This document shows positions 7,737 through 13,728 of a DNA stretch of 13,728 nt, piece by piece. How positions within the stretch are numbered: the first letter of the stretch is position 1; every line of letters starts with the position of its first letter. Made by a program: the position numbers and the translations under genes. The stretch is from Actinomycetota bacterium (GTDB taxonomy: Bacteria > Actinomycetota > Acidimicrobiia > Acidimicrobiales > JAFATL01). A model generated the notes under the pieces. It made no database searches, had not been told where the DNA came from, and worked only from the letters and a program-made list of their open reading frames with translations. The stretch covers positions 1-13,728 of the forward strand of contig JAFATL010000361.1 of the NCBI GenBank assembly GCA_019243975.1, given 5' to 3'.

Positions 7737-10700
7737 CGGGAACGGCCCCGCTTGCGCCGGCCCGGACGGATGGCGCAGGTAGCCGCCTTGACCTCCTGGA
7801 TGTGCACGTTGGGGTCGAGCACGATCGGGAACACGTCGTTGGCGGCGTCGCCGGTCGACAGGCCCTTGCTGCCCCAGTGGTACGGCAGCCCGACCTGGTG
7901 CACGGTGCGCCCCTCGACGGTGAGCGACGGGATGCGGTCGGTGACCAGCACGCGCGCTTCGATCTCGGCCTGCTCGGTCACGATCGTCGCCCAATCGCCG
8001 TGGGTGAGGTTCTCCTCGGCTGCCAGGGCCGGGCTCACCTCGCAGAAGAACTCGGGCTGCAGCTCGGACAGGTAGGCCACCGTGCGCGTCATACCCCCGG
8101 CCGTGTGGTGCTCGGTCAGGCGGTACGTCGTCATGACGTGGGGGTAGCGGTCGGCGCCTTCTTCACCGCTGGTGGGATTCGAACGGTTTTCGGGCCGGTC
8201 GAAGATCTGGCGCAACGGATTCGACTGCTGCGCGTACAGCGCGTTGCGGAACGGCGATTCGTGGGGCTCGTAGTGCGTGGGCATGGGACCGTCGAGCAGG
8301 CCGCTGGGCGCGTACAGCCACGCCTTGCCGTCGGCCTGCATGATGAACGGGTCGTCCCCCCGCAGACCCTCGCCACCGAGCGCGTCGTCGGGCGGCACGT
8401 AGTCGGGTCGCTTGTCGATGACGAAGTCGGGGACGTCCTCGCCCGTCCACTTGCCTTCGTTCTCGTCCCACCAGACGTAGCGCTTGCGCTCCGACCACGG
8501 CTGGCCGGACGGGTCGGCCGACGCACGGTTGTAGAGCAGGCGGCGGTTCTCCGGCCACGCCCAGCCCCACTCCGGGGCCACCCAGGTCTGCTCGGGGCCG
8601 GGCTTGCGTCGAGCCGTCTGATTGATGCCTTCGGCGAAGCACCCGGCGTAGATCCAGCACCCGCACACCGTCGACCCATCGCTCTTCAGATCGGTGCCCT
8701 TCTGCACGGGTGTGCCGCCGGCCTTCCACCCGTTGATCTCGCGCAGCACGGCCGCTGCGCTGGGCTCCTGCTGCGCGCCCTCGGTCGGGTAATCCCACGT
8801 GAGGTCGAGCACGGGCCGGTCGCGCGGGTCGCTCGAGGCGGCCAGCTTCTCGCGGATCATCCGGCCCAGGTGGAAGTAGAACCAGAGGTCGGACCGGCAA
8901 TCACCCTTGGGCTCGATTGCCTTGTGGTGCCACTGCAGCAGGCGCTGCGTGTTCGTGAACGAGCCGTCCTTCTCGGTGTGGGCGGCGGCAGGAAGGAAGA
9001 AGACCTCGGTCGGGATGTCGCGCGTGCGCAGCTCGCCGCTCTCGATCTCCGGCGAGTCGTACCAGTACGCCGCGCTCTCGATCTCCGCGAAATCACGCAC
9101 GACCAGCCAGTCGAGGTGGGCCATGGCGAGCCGGTGCAACTTCGAGTTGGCCGAGCCCACCGCGGGGTTCTCGCCGACCAGGAAGTAGCCCTTGACCTTG
9201 TCGTCGAGCATGTCGAGCGCCGTGCGATAGGCGGAGTGGTCGCCCGTGATGCGCGGCAGGTAGTCGAAGCACCACTGGTTGTCGGCGGTGGCCGCGTCGC
9301 CCCACCAGGCTTTGAGCAGGCTGACCAAGTAGGCGGGCATGTTGTGGGCCAAGCCCAGCTTCGCCGTCGCCTTCTCCAGGTAGTGGTCGAAGCCGGCGTG
9401 GTTGTGGGCGTGCACCATTGGGATGTAGCCCGGAAGGATGTTGTACAGCGTGGGGATGTCGGTCGACCCCTGGATGCTGGCGTGGCCGCGCAGCGCCATG
9501 ATCCCGCCGCCCGGCCGGCCGATGTTGCCGAGCAGGAGCTGGATGATGGCGGCGGTGCGGATGTACTGCACCCCGACGCTGTGCTGCGTCCACCCCACCG
9601 CGTAACAGAACGCGCTGGTCCGCTCGCGGCCCGAGTTGGTGCAAAGCGCCTCGGCCACCTCGCGGAAGGTGTCCTGCGGAACTCCGCACACCTCCTCGAC
9701 CAGCGCAGGCGTGTAGCGCCGGTAGTGCTTCTTCAGCAGCTGGAACACGCAGTTGGGGTGCTCGAGGGATTCGTCGCGGTGGGGCGGACGACCGCCAGTC
9801 AGGCTCCCGTGGCTACCGTGCCGGTCGGCTCCGCCGGCCTCCTCGTGCTCGGTCGCCGTGGGGGGCGGGTCCATCCCCGCGTACATCCACGACGAGATGT
9901 CGTAGTTCTTGCCCTCGGGGTCGAAACCGGAGAACAGCCCGTCGAGATCCTCGGTGTCGCGGAACTCCTCGTTGATGATCGCGGCGGCGTTCGTGTAGTT
10001 CACGACGTAGTCGCGGAACTCGCGCCCGTGCTCGAGGATGTAGTTGACGATGGCGCCCAGGAAGACGATGTCACTGCCTGCCCGCAGCGGCACGTGCACG
10101 TCGGCCACCGCGCTCGTCCGCGTGAACCGGGGGTCGACGTGGATGATCGTGGCGCCCCGCGCCTTGGCTTCCATCACCCACTGGAACCCGACGGGGTGGC
10201 ACTCGGCCATGTTCGAGCCCTGGATGACGATGCAGTCCGCGTTGGCGAGATCCTGCTGGAAGGTAGTGGCCCCTCCCCGGCCGAACGATGTCCCCAAACT
10301 GGGGACGGTGGACGAGTGTCAGATGCGGGCCTGGTTCTCGATCTGAATGGCGCCGAGCGCCGTATAGAGCTTCTTCATGAGGTAGTTCTCCTCGTTGTCG
10401 AGGGTCGCTCCTCCGAGGCTTCCGATGCCCAACGTGCGCGCCACCCGCACCGGGCCTTCCGGCCCGTCGGCCTCCTCCTCCCAGGTCGCTCGCCGGGTGG
10501 CAATGACGCGGTCGGCGATCATGTCCATCGCCGTGTCGAGCGGCAGTGACTCCCAACGCGTGCCGTGGGGACGGCGGTACTTCACCCGGTACTCACGCAA
10601 CGGGCTCTGCACCAGGCCCTTGGTCGCCGAGCCCTTCGGGCACAAGCGGCCGCGCGAGATCGGGCTCTCGGGGTCGCCTTCTATCTGGGTGATCTCCCCG

Positions 10701-10894
10701 TCCTGCACGAAGATGCGCTGCCCGCATCCGACCGCGCAGTACGGGCAAACCGACTGCACGACCTTGTGCGCGGTCGCCGTGCGGGGCGTCAGCTCGTCGG
10801 TGACGGTGGAGCGCGCCGAGGCACCGAGCCCGAGCGGGTCCTCTTGCAGCTGGCGGACGGCCGGCCACGACGCGATCAGCTTGCGCACGCCCAT
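7733..10894 (-). CDS. fdhA: Selenocysteine-containing formate dehydrogenase catalytic subunit
   Basis: One gene of 1053 residues is read through an in-frame TGA at residue 192. It should oxidise formate to CO2 at a Mo- or W-bis-pterin site. The N-terminal [4Fe-4S] motif is C50-C53-C57 (CPYCAVGCG) and C85 in GRLCPKGS. Sec192 is followed by His193 within ENQARI-U-HSSTVPSLGTSFGRG, aligning from memory with NQARV-U-HGPTVASL of E. coli FdnG. HPVGFQWVMEAK and DPRFTRT follow as in that family, and molybdopterin-binding segments continue to the C-terminus. Residues about 341-379 form a His/Gly/acidic insertion. There is no twin-arginine signal, unlike FdnG, so a cytoplasmic active site is likely. I use ATG 10892-10894, which gives the family-like start MGVRKLIASWP. 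GTG 10886-10888 has better spacing from GGAG and is an alternative. A standard gene caller would split this gene in two. Confidence 0.95.
10290..10306 (-). promoter_or_regulatory. Bacterial SECIS hairpin for FdhA Sec192
   Basis: On the coding strand the sequence GTCCCCAGTTTGGGGAC can fold into a perfect 7-bp stem with the loop GUU. The stem starts 12 bases and the loop 19 bases after the TGA. Known bacterial SECIS elements lie immediately 3' of the UGA within the coding region, with the loop roughly 16-37 bases away and a G, often GU, at the start of the loop; E. coli fdhF has a similar distance. The element encodes STVPSLGT-type residues at the same time. It would recruit SelB with selenocysteyl-tRNA. 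Confidence 0.85.
10319..10321 (-). other. In-frame TGA selenocysteine codon (Sec192 of FdhA)
   Basis: The fdhA frame is open on both sides of this TGA, with strong formate dehydrogenase similarity across it and no frameshift. The codon falls between ENQARI and HSSTVPSLG, exactly at the catalytic Cys/Sec site of formate dehydrogenases, with the conserved His directly after. That position, with the hairpin just downstream, supports recoding rather than termination. Confidence 0.93.
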
Positions 10895-10902
10895 TCTCCG
10901 GC

Positions 10903-10930
10903 AACATACCCGCATGACATCGGGGTACAA
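10903..10930 (-). promoter_or_regulatory. Candidate promoter of the formate/oxidase operon
   Basis: On the minus strand, TTGTAC (10930-10925) and TATGTT (10908-10903) are separated by 16 bases. They resemble sigma-70-type -35 and -10 boxes; TATGTT fits the TANNNT form of actinobacterial -10 elements. The -10 box ends eight bases before the fdhA ATG, so transcription would start at or within a few bases of it, giving a leaderless or nearly leaderless message. The -35 box lies inside the divergent crotonase gene. Call made by eye only. Confidence 0.45.
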
Positions 10931-11738
10931 GCACCTAACCGTCGAGATCGACGCGGGCGTGGCCACGGCCACGATCGACCACCCGCCGATCAACCTGTTC
11001 GACGTGGAGCTGATCGGCGACCTCTACCAGTTCGGCAAAGACGTCGAGGCCGACGACCAGGTGCGGGTGGTCGTGTTGCAGAGCGCCAACCCCAACTGGT
11101 TCATCGCCCACGCCGACGTGGGGCTGATCCTGCAGCTGCCGACGGAGCAGGCGCCGGTCGAGCGGCTGCCGTTCTTCAGCGCCATGACCGAACGCTTCCG
11201 CACCATGCCGAAGGCCACGATCGCGGTGGTCGAGGGCCGCGTCGGGGGTGGCGGGAGCGAGTTGACGCTGTCGTGCGACATGCGGTTCGCCGCCATCGGC
11301 CGGGCCGTCTTCTCCCAGCCCGAGGTCGCCCTCGGCATCATCCCGGGGGGTACGGGCACGCAACGGCTGGGACGCCTCGCCGGTCGCTCCCGCGCCCTGG
11401 AGATCATCCTGGGCTGCGAGGAGTTCGACGCCGAGGCCGCCGAGCGCTACGGGTGGGTGAACCGCGCGCTCCCGGCCGACGAGCTGCGGCCGTTCGTCCA
11501 GCGGTTGGCCCGTCGCATCGCCACCTTCCCCTCCGCGGCCATCGCCGCCGCCAAGGAAGCCGTCGACGCCGCCCTCCCGTCCCCGGAGGCGGGCCTTCTG
11601 GCCGAAGCCAACGCGTTCAACCAGGCGCTGGTGACCGAGGACGCGCAGGTGCGGATGCGGCGCTTCCTCGAGCGGGGCGGGCAAACGCCCGAGGTCGAAG
11701 CACGTTTGGGCGAGGCGGTGGGTACCCTGCATGCATGA
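10914..11738 (+). CDS. Crotonase-family enoyl-CoA hydratase/isomerase
   Basis: This 274-residue protein has the crotonase fold signature. VVLQSANPNWFIAHADV (about 54-69) corresponds to the oxyanion-hole region, and GGGGSELTLSCDMRFA (about 111-126) and FSQPEVALGIIPGGTGTQRL (133-152) carry the two acidic positions E116 and E137. These match the two catalytic glutamates of enoyl-CoA hydratase, so hydratase activity on an enoyl-CoA is likely; the exact substrate cannot be read. Oxyanion-loop FIAHADV has His where many hydratases have Gly. The ATG at 10914-10916 is only 19 bases from the divergent fdhA start and has no clear ribosome binding site, so the message may be leaderless. Upstream extension would run through fdhA. 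It overlaps the next gene as ATGA. Confidence 0.92.
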   Translation: MTSGYKHLTVEIDAGVATATIDHPPINLFDVELIGDLYQFGKDVEADDQVRVVVLQSANPNWFIAHADVGLILQLPTEQAPVERLPFFSAMTERFRTMPKATIAVVEGRVGGGGSELTLSCDMRFAAIGRAVFSQPEVALGIIPGGTGTQRLGRLAGRSRALEIILGCEEFDAEAAERYGWVNRALPADELRPFVQRLARRIATFPSAAIAAAKEAVDAALPSPEAGLLAEANAFNQALVTEDAQVRMRRFLERGGQTPEVEARLGEAVGTLHA

Positions 11739-12058
11739 GTGACGGCGGCGGCCGCAGGACTGGTGCGAGGTATGACATTCGCCCCAGACGGGTAGGACTG
11801 CGCTACATGGCTGTGCCCGTGTTCTTCCTGCTGACCGGCACGCTGTTCGCGGAGCTGGCTGTCGTCGGACCCCGGTGGATGGGGCTGGTCGGCGCCGGCC
11901 TGCTGGCGATGTGCGCGCTCGCCCTGAACGGCTTGCGCCACGTGGTGGAGTCAGAAGCCCGAGGCAGCTACCTCGAGGCGCTGCGCCACGTGCAGGCGCA
12001 ACTGGGCGGCCCCGGCCGCCGGGGCGCGCCACGCGATCACGTTCGCGTCGTTCGCTAG
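11735..12058 (+). CDS. Small two-helix membrane protein, unknown function
   Basis: This 107-residue hypothetical protein begins with a basic, Gly/Arg-rich cytoplasmic-type segment (about 1-24). Two hydrophobic helices follow (about 25-45, MAVPVFFLLTGTLFAELAVV, and 49-67), then a polar C-terminus rich in Arg, Glu and Gln. I do not recognise the family. The ATG at 11735-11737 overlaps the crotonase stop as ATGA, so it is probably translated with that gene. The CoA-transferase gene begins 33 bases after its stop. Function may relate to the neighbouring acyl-CoA enzymes, but nothing in the sequence shows it. Confidence 0.7.
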   Translation: MSDGGGRRTGARYDIRPRRVGLRYMAVPVFFLLTGTLFAELAVVGPRWMGLVGAGLLAMCALALNGLRHVVESEARGSYLEALRHVQAQLGGPGRRGAPRDHVRVVR

Positions 12059-12091
12059 CACCCTTCTGCGTTCAGCGCCTAGAACTGCCGC

Positions 12092-13240
12092 GTGACCTAC
12101 CCGTTGGAGGGCCTGCGCGTCCTCGATCTGTCGCGCATCGTGGCCGGGCCGTACGCGGGCCGCCTGTTGTCGGACCTGGGTGCCGACGTGGTGAAGCTCG
12201 AGGGCCCCGAGGGCGACATGGCGCGGGTGTGGGGCGAGCAGCGCCACGGGCTGTCGGGTTTCTACACGCAGCAGAACGCAGGGAAGCGCAACCTCGGCAT
12301 CGACCTCAAGGCGGCGGGGGCGGCCGAACTGATCCTGCGACTGGCCGAGACGACGGACATCGTCATCGAGAACTTCCGGCCCGGGGTCATGGAGCGGCTC
12401 GGTCTCGGATGGGATGCGCTCCACGCCGCCAACCCGCGTCTGATCCTGATGTCGGTGACGGGCTTCGGGCAGACGGGCCCGAACGTCGGGCGCCAGGCCT
12501 TCGCGCCGATCATCCACGCCGAGAGCGGGCTCATCGCCCGCCAGGCCCACTTCGACAAGTTCTCCTACACCGACCCGATTCTCTCGATCGCCGACACCAA
12601 CGCCGCCATGCACGGCCTCATCGCCGTGCTCTCCGCGCTGTACCAGCGCGAGTCGACGGGCGAGGGCCAGCACGTCGACATCGCCATGTTCGACGCCATG
12701 CTCGCCACCGACGACTACTCGCACCACGCCCTCGACGCTTTCCCGGTGCGTCGCCTCGGCGGCGAGATCTGGGACGCCACTGGCGGCCCGGTGATGATCG
12801 CCGGCGAGTTCCGCAGCACGTGGGTGGTGCTTCGGAACTACGTCGAGGACCCCGCGCCGCCAGACGCGGACCTGCCCGAGAAGGAGCGCCTGCGCCGCGT
12901 CACCGTCGGCGCCTGGCTGAACAGCTTTCCCGACCGCCAGTCGCTCCTTACGGCGCTGGAGAAGGCCAACCTGGCGTGGGGCGACGTGCGCACCCACGAG
13001 GAAGCCTTCGCCACGAGCCAAGCCGAGGCGCGGGGCATCATCGGCGAGATCGACGACCGCGCCGGTGGCGTGCGACGCGTGGTGCAGGCGCCCTACAAGT
13101 TCTCGGCCGCCGAGGCCGGCGTGCGCGGCCCCGCGACGCATCGCGGGGAGCACAACGCCGAAGTTCTGGCCGACTGGCTGGGAATGTCGCCCGGTGAGGT
13201 CGCCGACCTCACCGAGGCGGGGGTGCTGCTGACGTCCTAA
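12092..13240 (+). CDS. Family III CoA-transferase (CaiB/BaiF/Frc family)
   Basis: This 382-residue protein moves CoA between carboxylic acids. The N-terminus LEGLRVLDLSRIVAGPYAGRLLSDLGADVVKLE and, later, NAGKRNLGIDLK, ENFRPGVMERLGLGW and TGEGQHVDIAMFDAML are typical of the family. (Only motif cores are meant; the first covers residues 5-37.) D168 in IADTNAA is at the expected place of the catalytic Asp that forms a covalent anhydride, D169 in Oxalobacter Frc. The Gly-rich GGGGQ loop of formyl-CoA:oxalate transferases is not evident, so the substrate is more likely another acyl-CoA or the donor is succinyl-CoA. GTG 12092-12094 is used because the family N-terminus starts right there; there is no obvious ribosome binding site. 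It shares four bases with the convergent thiolase. Confidence 0.93.
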   Translation: MTYPLEGLRVLDLSRIVAGPYAGRLLSDLGADVVKLEGPEGDMARVWGEQRHGLSGFYTQQNAGKRNLGIDLKAAGAAELILRLAETTDIVIENFRPGVMERLGLGWDALHAANPRLILMSVTGFGQTGPNVGRQAFAPIIHAESGLIARQAHFDKFSYTDPILSIADTNAAMHGLIAVLSALYQRESTGEGQHVDIAMFDAMLATDDYSHHALDAFPVRRLGGEIWDATGGPVMIAGEFRSTWVVLRNYVEDPAPPDADLPEKERLRRVTVGAWLNSFPDRQSLLTALEKANLAWGDVRTHEEAFATSQAEARGIIGEIDDRAGGVRRVVQAPYKFSAAEAGVRGPATHRGEHNAEVLADWLGMSPGEVADLTEAGVLLTS

Positions 13241-13728
13241 GCAGCCGACCGCTCGAGGATGTGCACACCGCAGGCGGAGCCGAGGCCGATGACGTGGGCC
13301 AGGCCGACAGTGGCGCCTTCGATCTGACGGTTGCCCGCCTCACCGCGCAGGTGGTGGCAGACCTCCCAGATGTTCGCGATGCCGGTGGCGGCGATGGGAT
13401 GGCCCTTCGATTCGAGGCCGCCCGACACGTTCACCGGGGTCTTGCCGTCACGCCACGACGCGCCGCTGTTGAAGAAGTCGACGGCGCCACCCTCGGGGCA
13501 CAGCATGAGGTTGTCGTAGTGCACCAGCTCGGCGGTGGCGAAGCAGTCGTGCAGCTCGACCAGGTCGAGGTCGTCGGGCGACACGCCCGCCTGCTCGTAC
13601 GCCTGCTTGGCTGCGTTGCGCGTGAGGGTGTTGACGTTGGGCAGCACCTGGCACGCCTCTTCGTACGGGTCGGTCGTGAGCACCGAGGCCGAGATCTTGA
13701 TGGCGCGCCGCTGCTGATCGGGGTCGAG
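13237..13728 (-). CDS. Thiolase-family acetyl-CoA acetyltransferase (SCP-x-like), C-terminal part
   Basis: The gene is open to the right edge; 163 C-terminal residues are visible. The segment VELHDCFATAELVHYDNL, with LCPEGGA after it, is typical of SCP-x/lipid-transfer-type thiolases, whose HDCF replaces the NEAF of classical thiolases. GGLESKGHPIAATG contains the catalytic His region (GHP), and HVIGLGSACGVHIL holds the C-terminal active-site Cys loop. Such enzymes cleave or form 3-ketoacyl-CoA bonds, often on branched or steroid side chains in actinobacteria. The stop TAG (13237-13239) is interleaved with the TAA of the convergent CoA-transferase, and no terminator separates them. The start lies outside the window. 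Confidence 0.9.
   Translation of the reverse strand, partial: LDPDQQRRAIKISASVLTTDPYEEACQVLPNVNTLTRNAAKQAYEQAGVSPDDLDLVELHDCFATAELVHYDNLMLCPEGGAVDFFNSGASWRDGKTPVNVSGGLESKGHPIAATGIANIWEVCHHLRGEAGNRQIEGATVGLAHVIGLGSACGVHILERSAA

Noticed and set aside
7802..10549. A 915-codon open frame on the plus strand opposite fdhA
   Set aside because: Long antisense frames are common opposite GC-rich genes. This one has no recognisable domain, is rich in Arg, Val and His, and lies opposite a clear formate dehydrogenase.
7733..10894. fdhA as a pseudogene or as two separate genes (7733-10297 and 10319-10894)
   Set aside because: The only interruption is one in-frame TGA at the catalytic residue followed by a SECIS-like hairpin, and both halves keep full family motifs. 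Selenocysteine explains it completely.
10881..10913. A plus-strand promoter for the crotonase gene
   Set aside because: The best boxes (TTGCGC and CAACAT) are weak and only 15 bases apart. A promoter must exist for the divergent gene, but I cannot place it.
12059..12091. Separate promoter before the CoA-transferase gene (TAGAAC at 12080-12085)
   Set aside because: It is at a leaderless distance from the GTG, but there is no matching -35 box and the last base departs from TANNNT. The gene may simply be read from the upstream promoter.

Overview
This is a dense, very GC-rich bacterial segment. Its GC-rich codon third positions, frequent GTG starts, 4-base ATGA/GTGA gene overlaps, QcrC/QcrA-type cytochrome proteins and long caa3-type CtaD point to a high-GC actinobacterium (phylum Actinobacteriota). 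I cannot place it more finely from sequence alone. There are no RNA genes, mobile elements or CRISPR arrays, and no gene-free stretch longer than about 35 bases.

Positions 1-10894 (minus strand) hold one uninterrupted ten-gene run. In transcription order it encodes: a formate dehydrogenase catalytic subunit, a four-cluster ferredoxin-like subunit, an NrfD-type membrane subunit, a diheme cytochrome c (QcrC type), a Rieske protein (QcrA type), caa3 oxidase subunits II (with its own heme c), I and III, a small three-helix membrane protein, and the oxidase assembly factor CtaG, which is cut by the window start. Six of the nine junctions are 4-base overlaps and the other three gaps are 29, 2 and 13 bases. 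The set therefore looks co-transcribed and largely translationally coupled. Read as a pathway, it carries electrons from formate through Mo/W-pterin and Fe-S clusters to NrfD, then through Rieske and c-type hemes to CuA and the heme/CuB site that reduces O2. No cytochrome b (QcrB) lies between QcrA and CtaC.

The catalytic subunit gene is interrupted by an in-frame TGA at 10319-10321, exactly where formate dehydrogenases carry the active-site selenocysteine. A perfect 7-bp hairpin with a GUU loop begins 12 bases after it, as expected for a bacterial SECIS element. I therefore annotate one selenoprotein of 1053 residues (Sec192), not two ORFs or a pseudogene.

Only 19 bases separate the fdhA start from a divergent plus-strand group (10914-13240): a crotonase-family enoyl-CoA hydratase/isomerase, an overlapping small two-helix membrane protein, and a family III (CaiB/BaiF/Frc) CoA-transferase. 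A candidate promoter for the formate operon lies across this gap and would give a nearly leaderless fdhA transcript. The right edge (13237 to end, minus strand) is the C-terminal part of an SCP-x-like thiolase, convergent with the CoA-transferase and sharing 4 bases with it. These acyl-CoA genes look like ordinary lipid, sterol or aromatic catabolism. A link to formate through formyl-CoA chemistry is possible but unsupported.
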